Positions 52,582 to 61,878 are shown, counted from the first letter of the stretch. The stretch is 64,000 bases of DNA from Flavobacterium chungbukense (GCF_020805785.1 NZ_JAJGZV010000003.1:434001-498000), one strand, 5' to 3'. Notes: generated from the sequence alone by a model not told the origin. Translations and numbers: made by a program.

Positions 52582-53668
52582 ATTATATATTAAATTTATT
52601 AAAATGTATTTTTTTATAATTTTTATAGATTAAAAACAGCTTTCATAAATTGATTTTAAAGCATTTTTAAATTTATTTTAACTCATTAATCTTATTTTAA
52701 AATATCTTCTATTAGCTGCTTTTATTTTAAGTTTTTAGTTTTTTACTTCCATTTTAAGTTAGATTTTTCGTTTGAAAGATTTAAAACGAAATCTTCCTTC
52801 ATTTTTCTCTTCTAAAAAATTTATTATACCAAATGTTTATTGTAATTTATAATTATATAGTTTGTATTAATTATTTATAAAATTGATTAATACTTAAAAA
52901 ATTATAAATTTTAATAATTAAAAATGACTTTCATAAATTACTTTTAAAGCATTTTTTTAAATCTTCCATCTAAGTAATCCTATTTCTTAAAATCATTTAA
53001 AATTTCCGCTAATTTTAAGTTTTATCTTTTTTTATTCTGATTTTGATCTTTTTAGACACTGTTTTCATATCTACACTTGCAAATTTTGTTTTTTATTTAA
53101 ATAAATTTATCTTATTGAATTTTTAAAATTATAATTTATATTGATAATTAATTTAATCGATTAAAATTTTAAATTTTATAGTTTTTATATATTAAAATTG
53201 ACTGTAATAAATGAATTTTAAAGCAATTTTTAAAACAACATGACACATAACTGATTTTTTAAATTATTGTTTAATTAAAGTCTTTATTTTAGTTTTAGCT
53301 GTTATTTTAGTCAGTTTAACGGCTTTTTAACACACAATTGTTTATAAAACTGCTATTTTTAACTCAGTACAAAAAGTCAGAGATGATTTTTGTAAAAAAT
53401 TAAAATTTGCCATAAAGAATCTAAATTGAAATTTATTGTTATTAGAAACTCGTAATTTTTATGACAATAGATTTTCAAAACTGATTTCCCAAAAAGACAA
53501 TTTTATGTTCTCATTTTTATTGTGATGTATTTTTTGATAATATTTACCGTAAAAAGATATTTTTCAAATTGTATCATAATATACAAAATTCCATAATGTT
53601 GAATTTGAGTGAAAGTTTAGTTTTTAAATTTCAAAATCTGACAATTTTTAATTTTAAATCTAATTATC
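52582..53668. other. AT-rich gene-free region of 1.1 kb
   Basis: No supported open reading frame; every frame has frequent stops and no family-like peptide was found. It holds three diverged direct repeats (see repeat entry) and several T-rich runs. No tRNA, rRNA or riboswitch pattern was recognised. It might be decayed DNA or a regulatory spacer upstream of the exported 159-residue protein. Confidence 0.7.
52628..53480 (+). repeat. Three diverged direct repeats of about 280 bases
   Basis: A recognisable block starts at 52628 (ATTAAAAACAGCTTTCATAA), 52917 (ATTAAAAATGACTTTCATAA) and 53191 (ATTAAAATTGACTGTAATAA). Each continues as ATT or ATG, then TTTTAAAGCA and, about 80-100 bases later, TTTTAAG or TTTTAG words. 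Spacing is 289 and 274 bases. Similarity decays toward the end of each unit; exact ends are uncertain. Confidence 0.6.
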
Positions 53669-54148
53669 ATGAAAATTTTATATTTTACATTAGCGATGTT
53701 ACTTGCAAATGTTGCAATTTCACAAACACATCAAATTACAAAACACAATGGTGAACAACTTGATGTTAATTTCATAAAAAACGAAAATGGTTTAATTTAC
53801 TATTCTTTAAACGGAAGTTCTGAAGAAGTTAAAATTAGCAAACATGCTGTTTCTTCTATTACAAACAAACAAACAAAAACAACACAAAAAGTTTCTGATA
53901 AAATAGTAGTAGATTCAAAAGACGATTACAAAATGGTAACTGTTCTGCCTCAAGAGAAGACAATAGGACTGAAGCAAGCAGCTAGTTTTACTGGTGTCTC
54001 GACAAGGACAAAAGGTGAACCGCCAATTGCAAACCAGAAACAAACTGCTATGAGAATTAAAACCAAGTCAGCTTCAAATGGTTCTCCTTTTGTGAGCATT
54101 GTTGAAAAAGGCGATGGTAAATATGAAGCAGTCACTTATGTGTATTAA
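53669..54148 (+). CDS. Exported hypothetical protein
   Basis: 159 residues, not recognised. A signal peptide (MKILYFTLAMLLANVAISQT) is followed by TKHNGEQLDVNFIKNENGLI, YYSLNGSSEEVKISKHAVSS and a Lys/Thr-rich low-complexity stretch (NKQTKTTQKVSD). The first mature part resembles short beta-strand segments seen in small Bacteroidota exported proteins, but I cannot name a family. It stands alone after the long AT-rich gap. Confidence 0.65.
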   Translation: MKILYFTLAMLLANVAISQTHQITKHNGEQLDVNFIKNENGLIYYSLNGSSEEVKISKHAVSSITNKQTKTTQKVSDKIVVDSKDDYKMVTVLPQEKTIGLKQAASFTGVSTRTKGEPPIANQKQTAMRIKTKSASNGSPFVSIVEKGDGKYEAVTYVY

Positions 54149-54241
54149 TTATAGTATTAATTTTTTATAAATAACAATTAATCAAAGTTTTATCATTTTA
54201 AAAATGAGTATCTTTATTAATAATTTAAAAATTGTAACATC

Positions 54242-54568
54242 ATGTCTAAGAATTTAAATACAGCTGCAGCCATTTTAGCAGCGGCAGCAGCGGGAGCAGC
54301 TATCGGAATTTTATTTGCTCCAGATAAAGGATCAAAAACTCGAGCAAAACTTAAAGAAGGTATAGATGATGCTAAACATAATCTAAAAGATTCTTTTGAT
54401 GCCAGCTCTGAAGTTCTTCGTGAAAAATTTACAAGTGCTACTCATAATCTTGATGGAACTTTGAATGATTTGCTTTCAAACGTAAGTCATAAAACGGAAG
54501 AAGTAATCACTTTTTTAGAATCTAAATTAGCTGAATTAAAAGCGCAAAACGCTAAACTTCAAAAATAA
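54242..54568 (+). CDS. YtxH domain-containing protein
   Basis: 108 residues. An N-terminal Ala/Gly-rich membrane helix (AAILAAAAAGAAIGILFAPD) is followed by the YtxH signature GSKTRAKLKEGIDDAKHNLK and a long amphipathic helix (FTSATHNLDGTLNDLLSNVS). YtxH proteins are common in stress-related clusters; function is not well defined. First of a three-gene cluster with the holin-like and 84-residue genes. Confidence 0.9.
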   Translation: MSKNLNTAAAILAAAAAGAAIGILFAPDKGSKTRAKLKEGIDDAKHNLKDSFDASSEVLREKFTSATHNLDGTLNDLLSNVSHKTEEVITFLESKLAELKAQNAKLQK

Positions 54569-54644
54569 TAAACATTTTTAAAGAGCACATACTTGCTTAT
54601 TTTATAAGGAAGTTTGTGCTTTTTTATTTTTTAAAATTCCGATT

Positions 54645-54995
54645 ATGGCCTTCGAAGAATTAAAAGAAAATACCGAAAAAATTCAAGAGCAAACTAAAAT
54701 TTATATAGACAGTCATTTAGCTTATTATAAGCTTTGGGGTTTTAAAGTAGCAATGAAATCGACTACTTTAATTTTTAAGTTTACCTTGATTTTGGTTTGT
54801 TTTACAATGGTTTTAATATTTGGATCTTTTGCAGCAGCATACGCTTTTGGTGCATTATTTGAAAGTAACGCACTTGGATTTTTAGCAGTAGGAGCAATCT
54901 ATCTTTTCTTTACTATTTTGCTTTTCTTTATTAAAGATAAAATGGTTGAAGGTCCAATTTTGGAGAAATTTTCAGAAATATTTTTTAACGACTAA
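54645..54995 (+). CDS. Phage holin family-like membrane protein
   Basis: 116 residues. Two closely spaced membrane helices (LIFKFTLILVCFTMVLIFGS and GFLAVGAIYLFFTILLFFIK) after a helical N-terminus (KENTEKIQEQTKIYIDSHLA). This is the layout of the Phage_holin_3_6/DUF1469 family, which in most bacteria is not phage-related and clusters with YtxH and other envelope-stress proteins. Six bases before the next gene. Confidence 0.8.
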   Translation: MAFEELKENTEKIQEQTKIYIDSHLAYYKLWGFKVAMKSTTLIFKFTLILVCFTMVLIFGSFAAAYAFGALFESNALGFLAVGAIYLFFTILLFFIKDKMVEGPILEKFSEIFFND

Positions 54996-55000
54996 GTATT

Positions 55001-55255
55001 ATGGAAAAGAAAAAATACTCTTCTTATGCAGAAATTGATAGAGATTTAGAAATCTTAAAACTAGAAAAAGAGATCAATCATCAGAAATTGATTTTGAGTT
55101 TTCAGAAAACTAAAGAAAGTATAACACCACAAAATATTGTAAACGGATTTGTTTCATCTTATACCGGTTATGTAAAAGAATCGTTTCCGCAGATTTTACA
55201 ATCTATTGCACCATTTGTTATCAATTGGTTTATAAATAAAAAAAGAGGCAATTAA
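55001..55255 (+). CDS. Small helical protein (DUF6327-like)
   Basis: 84 residues. Starts with a charged helix (YSSYAEIDRDLEILKLEKEI), then a segment that may be amphipathic (GFVSSYTGYVKESFPQILQS) and a hydrophobic helix (IAPFVINWFINKKRG). I recall similar proteins as DUF6327 beside YtxH and holin-like genes in Flavobacteriia. Function unknown. Its stop codon lies inside the following terminator stem. Confidence 0.75.
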   Translation: MEKKKYSSYAEIDRDLEILKLEKEINHQKLILSFQKTKESITPQNIVNGFVSSYTGYVKESFPQILQSIAPFVINWFINKKRGN

Positions 55256-55265
55256 GCCTCTTTTT
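55240..55265. terminator. Bidirectional terminator between the holin cluster and the SPFH gene
   Basis: AAAAAGAGGC-AATTAA-GCCTCTTTTT, perfect ten-base stem, 3' of both convergent genes. Confidence 0.9.
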
Positions 55266-55274
55266 ATTTTGTAA

Positions 55275-56258
55275 TTATTGTTGAACATCTGGTTGAATGT
55301 CATCTTCATAACCCGATTGTTTTGGAGCTTGTTTTGGTTTTTCCACTTTTTTATTGTGTTTTTTCATCATTTCACCAACTTGGTTTGAAGCTGTAAATGA
55401 TGCCACCATATTATTCAACATATCACTTCCAGCTTGTGGAGAGTTTGGTAATAGTATCAAATTAGAATTGGCATCGGCACCAATTGCTTGTAAAGTATCA
55501 TAATGCTGAGTAACCACGATTAAGGCAGAAGCTTCTTGAGAATTAATTCCAACATTGTTTAAAACTTCAACACTTTCAACCAAACCTCTTGCAATTTCAC
55601 GACGTTGATCTGCAATACCTTGACCTTGTAAACGTTTACTTTCTGCTTCGGCTTTTGCTTTAGCAACGATTCTAATTCTTGAACTTTCTGCTTCAAATTC
55701 AGCAGCCGTTTTTTCTCTGTCAGCAGCATTAATTCTGTTCATTGCATTTTTTACCTGGATATCTGGATCAATATCGGTAACCAAAGTATTGATAATATCG
55801 TATCCGTAAGTAGACATTGCTTCGTTCAATTCTCGTTTTACTGCAACAGCAATATCATCTTTTCTTTCAAAAACATCATCCAATTTTAGTTTAGGAACTT
55901 CGGCACGAACAACGTCAAATACGTAAGAAGTGATCTGATCGTGTGGATATTCTAGTTTGTAAAATGCTTCGTATACTTTTTCTTGAATTACTTTAAACTG
56001 AACCGAAACTTTCATTTTGATAAAAACGTTGTCTCTGGTTTTGGTTTCGATGATAACATCTAACTGCTGGATTTTAAGATTTACACGTCCGGCCAATCTA
56101 TCAACCAACGGAATTTTAAGTTGTAATCCTGAATTTCTAACACTCTGAAATTTTCCAAATCTCTCGATAATTACAGAGGATTGCTGTTTTACTGTAAAGA
56201 AAGACGACATGAAAATGAAGAATGCCAATACTAAAAAGATAATAAATGCTGTGTTCAT
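55275..56258 (-). CDS. SPFH/band 7 membrane protein (QmcA/stomatin-like)
   Basis: 327 residues. An N-terminal membrane helix (FIIFLVLAFFIFMSSFFTVK) is followed by the SPFH domain (about 25-190, RFGKFQSVRNSGLQLKIPLV, VRAEVPKLKLDDVFERKDDI) and a coiled coil rich in Ala/Glu (FEAESSRIRIVAKAKAEAES). Prohibitin-homology proteins form large ring-like assemblies at the membrane and influence protease and raft organisation. The tail is Pro/Gln-rich. Full length. Confidence 0.92.
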   Translation of the reverse strand: MNTAFIIFLVLAFFIFMSSFFTVKQQSSVIIERFGKFQSVRNSGLQLKIPLVDRLAGRVNLKIQQLDVIIETKTRDNVFIKMKVSVQFKVIQEKVYEAFYKLEYPHDQITSYVFDVVRAEVPKLKLDDVFERKDDIAVAVKRELNEAMSTYGYDIINTLVTDIDPDIQVKNAMNRINAADREKTAAEFEAESSRIRIVAKAKAEAESKRLQGQGIADQRREIARGLVESVEVLNNVGINSQEASALIVVTQHYDTLQAIGADANSNLILLPNSPQAGSDMLNNMVASFTASNQVGEMMKKHNKKVEKPKQAPKQSGYEDDIQPDVQQ

Positions 56259-56328
56259 GGTTATATGATTTATATTTATGATCTGGTAAATTACGAAAAT
56301 TCTTCTAAAATAAAATTATTAGACATTA

Positions 56329-56370
56329 AAAAAACGCTAAGAACATTTTGAAGATGTTGCTTAGCGTTTG
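56329..56370. terminator. Terminator after gltX
   Basis: Arms AAACGCTAAG and CTTAGCGTTT with inner AACAT/ATGTT pairing and a short loop; upstream A run gives a T run on the minus strand. Confidence 0.85.
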
Positions 56371-56390
56371 TATTTAGAATTAAATTTTAT

Positions 56391-57896
56391 TTATAAAGTT
56401 GAAATTGCTTTTTGAATTCTAGCAATAGTTTCTTCTTTTCCAATGATTTCAACAATGTCAAATAGGTGAGGACCTTTTAAAGCTCCAACCAAACTCAAGC
56501 GGAAAGGTTGCATAACTTTCCCCATTCCGATTTCGTTTTTGGTTAACCAATCTTTTACGATTGCTTCGATATTTGCAGAATCAAAACCATCAATATATTC
56601 AAGAGTCGAAATCAATTCTTGCATTAAAGCTGGAGTTTCTTCCTTCCAGTTTTTACTTGCTTTTTCATCATAAGATGTTGGAGCTTGGAAAAAGAAATCA
56701 GTTAAATCCCAAAATTCAGAAACAAAGTTTGCTCTTTCTTTAATCAAAGAAACAATTCTTGTTAAATCATATTTAGAAACATCAATGCCTTTTTCTTCTA
56801 AAATAGGAGAGAAGCTTTTCGCTAAATCCACATCATTTTGTTTGATTAAATATTGGTGATTGAACCATTTGTTTTTTTCTGGATCAAATTTAGCTCCTGC
56901 TTTATGCACTCGATTTAAGTCAAAAGATGCTGCTAATTCTTCTAAAGAAAATATTTCTTTTTCAGTTCCATCATTCCATCCAAGTAAAGCTAAAAAGTTT
57001 ACAACGGCTTCTGGAAAAAATCCATTTTCTCTATATCCTGATGAAACGCCTTCTGCAGTTTTCCATTCTAAAGGAAATACAGGAAATCCCAATTTGTCTC
57101 CATCTCTTTTTGATAATTTTCCATTTCCAACTGGTTTTAAAATCAAAGGTAAATGAGCAAATTCTGGAGCTTCCCAACCAAATGCTTTGTATAATAAAAC
57201 GTGAAGTGGCATAGAAGGCAACCATTCTTCTCCACGAATTACATGTGAAGTTTCCATCAAATGATCATCGACAATATTTGCTAAATGGTAAGTCGGCATT
57301 CCGTCACTTTTAAATAAAACTTTATCATCCAAAAGATTAGTTTCAAACTTGACATCTCCACGAATGATATCTTTCAAATGCAAAGTTTCATCAACCGGAG
57401 TTTTAAAACGAATCACATAATGTTCTCCATTTTCAATTCTTTTCGAAACTTCATCAGCAGAAGTTACCAATGATGTATCTAACTTTTCACGATTAGTATG
57501 ATTGTAAATAAATGTTTTTCCTTCAGCTTCTTGTTCTTTTCTCAAAGCATCCAAAGATTCTGGAGTATCAAAAGCATAATATGCCCAACCAGAATTGATC
57601 AGCTGATCAGCATATTGCTGGTATAAATGTTTACGTTCGCTTTGTCTGTACGGACCAAATTTTTCATTTTTTCCAACTGTTTCTTCAGGAGCAATTCCTA
57701 ACCATTCCAGCGCTTCCATAATGTAAGCCTCTGCACCAGGAACAAAACGTGTCTGATCTGTATCTTCAATTCTCAGATAAAAAACACCGTTATGTTTCTT
57801 TGCAAATAAATAATTAAATAGGGCAGTACGAACTCCGCCAATATGTAATGGTCCAGTCGGACTTGGTGCAAAACGCACACGAACTTGCTTTGACAT
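56391..57896 (-). CDS. gltX: Glutamate-tRNA ligase
   Basis: 501 residues from the ATG at 57894-57896, chosen because the family starts MSKQVRVRFAPSPTGPLHIG directly and a -7 box lies just upstream. The HIGH motif is in APSPTGPLHIGGVRTALFN, the KMSKS loop is KLSKRDG, and the C-terminal anticodon-binding helical domain is complete. Charges tRNA-Glu, and may depend on whether a separate GlnRS is present, which it is (glnS at 50419). Confidence 0.97.
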   Translation of the reverse strand: MSKQVRVRFAPSPTGPLHIGGVRTALFNYLFAKKHNGVFYLRIEDTDQTRFVPGAEAYIMEALEWLGIAPEETVGKNEKFGPYRQSERKHLYQQYADQLINSGWAYYAFDTPESLDALRKEQEAEGKTFIYNHTNREKLDTSLVTSADEVSKRIENGEHYVIRFKTPVDETLHLKDIIRGDVKFETNLLDDKVLFKSDGMPTYHLANIVDDHLMETSHVIRGEEWLPSMPLHVLLYKAFGWEAPEFAHLPLILKPVGNGKLSKRDGDKLGFPVFPLEWKTAEGVSSGYRENGFFPEAVVNFLALLGWNDGTEKEIFSLEELAASFDLNRVHKAGAKFDPEKNKWFNHQYLIKQNDVDLAKSFSPILEEKGIDVSKYDLTRIVSLIKERANFVSEFWDLTDFFFQAPTSYDEKASKNWKEETPALMQELISTLEYIDGFDSANIEAIVKDWLTKNEIGMGKVMQPFRLSLVGALKGPHLFDIVEIIGKEETIARIQKAISTL

Positions 57897-57914
57897 TTGT
57901 TTAAAATTTTGTTG

Positions 57915-57922
57915 CAAAGATA
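57915..57922 (-). promoter_or_regulatory. -7 box of gltX
   Basis: Minus strand TATCTTTG, perfect TAnnTTTG, 18 bases before the chosen gltX ATG. Confidence 0.6.
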
Positions 57923-57930
57923 CGACTCTG

Positions 57931-58020
57931 AATTAGAAAATCAGATAATGAGAAAATTAGAAAATTCGTCGTGTTAAGCTTAGTTGACTAATTTTCTAAT
58001 TGATCATTATCTAATTAATA
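57931..58020. repeat. AT-rich dispersed repeat upstream of gltX and the DUF4175 gene
   Basis: Facing copies of AATTAGAAAATCAGATAATG and CTAATTTTCTAATTGATCAT and CATTATCTAATTAAT words form an imperfect inverted repeat. Same word family as 5566-5655. Confidence 0.65.
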
Positions 58021-58060
58021 ATTATTACTTTTATAGGTTATAATCATAAGAGATTTTATT

Positions 58061-61000
58061 TTGAAAACAACATCTGCAATATATCAAAAGTTAGAGGCTT
58101 TTATTAAAAAATATTATACCAATGAATTGATAAAAGGGATATTACTTTTTACTGGTTTTGGTTTGTTGTATTTTTTGTTTACGCTTTTTGTAGAGTACTT
58201 TCTTTGGTTGAAACCAACGGGAAGAACTTTTCTATTTTGGTTATTTGTCGGTGTTGAAGTTTTCCTTTTGGTTCGTTTAATTGTTTTTCCATTGTTTAAA
58301 TTATTCAAACTTAAAAAAGGAATTGATTATACTCAAGCTTCTAAAATTATTGGAAATCATTTCACAGAAGTAAGTGACAAGCTGACAAACTTTTTGCAAT
58401 TGTCTTCTGAAAATAATAGTGAAAGTTCTGAATTGGTTTTGGCTTCGATTGAACAAAAAGCAGATTCTTTACAACCAATTCCTTTTGGAAATGCTGTTAA
58501 TTTTAAAGCGAATAAAAAATATCTGCCATTAGCATTAGTTCCAATTTTGCTTTTTGCTGTATTTTATATTTCTGGAAATAGCAATATTATTTCTCAAAGT
58601 TTGAATAGAGTAGTACATTTCAATTCGGCATTTTTACCGCCAGCTCCTTTCAAATTTGTGGTTTTGAATTCTAATTTGCAAGCAGAACAAAACAAAGATT
58701 TTGTGATTAAAATGGAATCTGTTGGAAACGTGGTTCCAGAAAATGTGATGATTCACATTGGTGATGAAAGCTATTTTATGGAATCTTCACAACCTGGAAA
58801 GTTTGAATTTAAAATTGAAAAACCTTCTGAAGATATTCAATTTTCTTTCGAAGGAAATTCAGTTGTTTCAGAGGATTATGAATTAAAAGTAATCACGGTT
58901 CCATCGATCGCAAACTTCGAAATGGTTTTGAATTTTCCTTCTTATCTAAAGAAAAAATCAGAGATAATTCAAGGAACTGGAAATGCAATTGTACCAGAAG
59001 GAACAACGGTAACGTGGAGAATGAATACTAAGTCTACACAAGAAGTAGTTTGGAAAAGAGATAAGGAAGTATTTAAGTTCAATAAGGCAGAAAATGAGTT
59101 TAAATTGGCTAAAAATATTAGTCAAAACACAGAATATCAAATTATTACGTCAAATGATAAGGTTAAAAACTACGAAAAACTAGATTATCAGCTGTCTGTA
59201 ATCAGAGATCAGTTTCCAACGATCAATGTGGGTCCTGCACCTGATAGTTTGAAACTGGATAAGAACTATATTTTAGGAAGATTGGGTGATGATTACGGAC
59301 TTTCTAAATTACAAATTGTATACTACCAACGAAACAAACCACAGTCTGCCAAGCGTGGAAACATTCCTGTAAAGTCTGGAGTATTTGATCAGTTTGTTTT
59401 TAATTTTCCAAGTAACCTTCCAGTAGAAGAAGGAGTTTCATACGAATACTATTTTGAAGTTTTTGATAACGATGCACCACATGGATTTAAGAGTACAAAG
59501 TCTTCTACGTTTTCAGATCGTGTTGCTACAATAGATGAAATTCAGGATCAAGAATTGCAACAGCAAAATCAAAATATTAATAGTTTATCTAAGTCTTTGA
59601 AGAACCAAACCAAGCAAATTTCAGAAATGGATAAGCTTCAAAATACAGGAAAAGAAAAAGATAATTTAGAGTTTAAAGATCAACAGAAGATCAATGATTT
59701 TATCAAACGTCAGAAGCAGCAAGACGAAATGATGAAACAGTTTTCTGAGAAAATGAATCAAAACTTAGACAAGTTCAAGTCTGAAAAGAAAGATCAAACT
59801 GCCGATGATTTACAAAAGCGTTTAGATAATGCTCAGAAAGATTTAGAAAAGAATCAGAAATTATTAGACGAATTGAAGAACTTAAACGATAAATTAAACA
59901 GCGAAGAACTGTTTGATAAGATGGAAAAGTTCAAACAAATCAGTAAAAACCAATCTCGTAATTTAGAGCAATTGGTTGAGTTGACCAAGCGTTTTTATGT
60001 TTCAAAGAAAGCAGAACAAGTTGCTGAGAAACTAAATAAACTGTCAGAACAAGAGGAACAGTTATCAAACAAAGAGAAAGAAAACACTAAAGAAAAGCAG
60101 GACGAAATCAATAAATCTTTTGATAAGATTCAAGGAGATTTAAAAGATTTAAAAGAGGAAAATAAGACTTTGAAGAAACCTTTAGACATTCCGTCTGATG
60201 CTTCAAAAGAAAAAGATGTTGATAATGATCTAAAAAAAGCATCGGAAGAATTAAGTAAAAAGAATACTTCTTCGGCTAAACCGAAACAGAAAAGTGCTGC
60301 AAAGAAAATGAAGTCTATGGCTCAGGAAATGCAGAGTGAAATGGAAGGTGGCGAACAGGAACAATTAGAAGAAGATGTAGCAATGCTTCGTCAGATTTTG
60401 GACAACCTTTTGGCTTATTCTTTATCTCAGGAAGATGTAATGAAACAGTTTAAATCTATGAAATTGGGTTCTTCTGCATTCACGAAGAATATCAAGATTC
60501 AGCAGAATTTGAAACAACAGTTTAGACATGTTGATGATAGTTTGTTTGCGCTTTCATTACGTAACCCAAAGGTAGCAGAAGACGTAACTAAAGAAATTGG
60601 AAATGTACAATACAGCATGGACAAGGCTATAGAAACCTTAACTGATGTACAGATTCCAAGAGGAGTTTCACACCAACAATATGCCGTTTCTTCTGCCAAT
60701 AAGTTAGCAGATTTCTTAAGTGATTTATTGAACAACATGCAGATGTCTATCTCTAAACCAGGAGATGGAAAACCTAAACCAGGTGACGGACAAGGAATGC
60801 AATTGCCAGATATTATTCAAAAACAAAAAGGTCTTGCTGATAAGATGAAGGAGGGAATGCAATCTGGACAAAAGCCTGGAGACAAACCTGGAGAAGGAAA
60901 AGATGGAAAGTCTGGACAAGGACAAAGCGGGCAAGGTAAAGATGGTCAAGGCAAGGATGGACAAGGTAACAACAGTGGTGATAAAGGTTCTTCTGGTAAA

Positions 61001-61462
61001 GATGGTAAGAGCGGAAAAGGAGAAAAAAATGGCAATGAAGGTGAAGGTGGAGAAGGAGATGCAGAAGCTATTATGGAGATATACAAAGAGCAAGTTAAGC
61101 TGAGAGAAGCACTTCAAAAAGAGTTAGCAAAGAAAGGTTTGGACTCTCAAGGTAAATCTGTAATAGACCAAATGAAACAATCTGAAAAGCAGATTTTGAA
61201 TAAGGGTTTTAAGAATGAGAACCTGCAACGTATACTAAATATCCAGCAAGAATTATGGAAACTAAATAATGCAGTTCAGCAGCAAGGACAAGATACAAAA
61301 AGACAATCTGAAACAAATAAAGCTGATTTTACAAATCGTTCAAATGCTTTACCAAGCTCCTTGTTGGAATATTTAAACAGTGTAGAGATATTAAACAGAC
61401 AATCACTACCTTTGCGCTCGAATTTTAATCAAAAAGTTCAAGAATACTTTAATACAAAATGA
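58061..61462 (+). CDS. DUF4175 family large membrane-anchored coiled-coil protein
   Basis: 1133 residues from a TTG at 58061; no ATG or GTG start was found nearby upstream. Three N-terminal hydrophobic stretches (GILLFTGFGLLYFLFTLFV, FLFWLFVGVEVFLLVRLIVF, LPLALVPILLFAVFYIS) are followed by beta-rich domains and then long Lys/Glu/Gln coiled coils (about 500-760). The C-terminal part has a Gly/Lys/Asp-rich low-complexity segment (about 905-1010, KPKPGDGQGM, GQGKDGQGKDGQGNN). I recall DUF4175 as a Bacteroidota family; function unknown. Confidence 0.85.
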   Translation: MKTTSAIYQKLEAFIKKYYTNELIKGILLFTGFGLLYFLFTLFVEYFLWLKPTGRTFLFWLFVGVEVFLLVRLIVFPLFKLFKLKKGIDYTQASKIIGNHFTEVSDKLTNFLQLSSENNSESSELVLASIEQKADSLQPIPFGNAVNFKANKKYLPLALVPILLFAVFYISGNSNIISQSLNRVVHFNSAFLPPAPFKFVVLNSNLQAEQNKDFVIKMESVGNVVPENVMIHIGDESYFMESSQPGKFEFKIEKPSEDIQFSFEGNSVVSEDYELKVITVPSIANFEMVLNFPSYLKKKSEIIQGTGNAIVPEGTTVTWRMNTKSTQEVVWKRDKEVFKFNKAENEFKLAKNISQNTEYQIITSNDKVKNYEKLDYQLSVIRDQFPTINVGPAPDSLKLDKNYILGRLGDDYGLSKLQIVYYQRNKPQSAKRGNIPVKSGVFDQFVFNFPSNLPVEEGVSYEYYFEVFDNDAPHGFKSTKSSTFSDRVATIDEIQDQELQQQNQNINSLSKSLKNQTKQISEMDKLQNTGKEKDNLEFKDQQKINDFIKRQKQQDEMMKQFSEKMNQNLDKFKSEKKDQTADDLQKRLDNAQKDLEKNQKLLDELKNLNDKLNSEELFDKMEKFKQISKNQSRNLEQLVELTKRFYVSKKAEQVAEKLNKLSEQEEQLSNKEKENTKEKQDEINKSFDKIQGDLKDLKEENKTLKKPLDIPSDASKEKDVDNDLKKASEELSKKNTSSAKPKQKSAAKKMKSMAQEMQSEMEGGEQEQLEEDVAMLRQILDNLLAYSLSQEDVMKQFKSMKLGSSAFTKNIKIQQNLKQQFRHVDDSLFALSLRNPKVAEDVTKEIGNVQYSMDKAIETLTDVQIPRGVSHQQYAVSSANKLADFLSDLLNNMQMSISKPGDGKPKPGDGQGMQLPDIIQKQKGLADKMKEGMQSGQKPGDKPGEGKDGKSGQGQSGQGKDGQGKDGQGNNSGDKGSSGKDGKSGKGEKNGNEGEGGEGDAEAIMEIYKEQVKLREALQKELAKKGLDSQGKSVIDQMKQSEKQILNKGFKNENLQRILNIQQELWKLNNAVQQQGQDTKRQSETNKADFTNRSNALPSSLLEYLNSVEILNRQSLPLRSNFNQKVQEYFNTK
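60760..61065 (+). repeat. Low-complexity Gly/Lys/Asp-rich coding stretch
   Basis: Short repeats of GGACAAGGTAAAGATGGT-like units encode GQGKDGQGKDG within the DUF4175 gene. Imperfect, period 15-18 bases. Confidence 0.7.
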
Positions 61463-61878
61463 TAAATTTTAATTACGAAACTGATTTTACTTTAGGAGAC
61501 GAGCAGGCTTTTACTGACTGGCTTAGTGCTGTAATTGTTTCTGAAAATAAAAATGAAGGTGAAATCAATTATATATTTTGTGACGATGAATATCTTCACA
61601 AGATTAATGTTGAGTACCTAGATCATGATACTCTAACCGATATTATTAGTTTTGATTATACTGTTGGTAACGAGTTAAATGGCGATATTTTTGTTTCTGT
61701 AGAACGTGTTGCAGATAATGCAAAAGACTACAATGTTTTATTTGCGGAAGAATTGAAAAGAGTACTTTCTCACGGTATACTTCATTATTGTGGATACAAG
61801 GATAAAACAGATGAAGATGCTAAATTAATGAGAACAAAGGAAGAGGAAAAGATGAAGATGTTTCACGTGAAACAGTAA
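61459..61878 (+). CDS. ybeY: Endoribonuclease YbeY
   Basis: 139 residues. YbeY is a metal-dependent nuclease for 16S rRNA maturation and ribosome quality control. The metal site reads SHGILHYCGYKDKTDED: two histidines of H-x3-H are present, and the usual third His in GYxH is replaced by Asp (GYKD). The early motif DHDTLTDIISFDY is the conserved HxTDVLSFP-like segment. It overlaps the DUF4175 gene by four bases. The final codons (MFHVKQ) lie within a parS-like 16-mer. Confidence 0.94.
   Translation: MINFNYETDFTLGDEQAFTDWLSAVIVSENKNEGEINYIFCDDEYLHKINVEYLDHDTLTDIISFDYTVGNELNGDIFVSVERVADNAKDYNVLFAEELKRVLSHGILHYCGYKDKTDEDAKLMRTKEEEKMKMFHVKQ
61859..61874. promoter_or_regulatory. parS-like site 1 (overlaps end of ybeY)
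   Basis: TGTTTCACGTGAAACA, a perfect 16-base palindrome identical to the classical ParB-binding parS consensus TGTTNCACGTGAAACA. It encodes the last residues of YbeY. Confidence 0.75.

Noticed and set aside
52582..53668. Remnants of a gene in the AT-rich gap
   Set aside because: No stretch in any frame gives a recognisable protein segment; the repeats alone do not support a pseudogene call.
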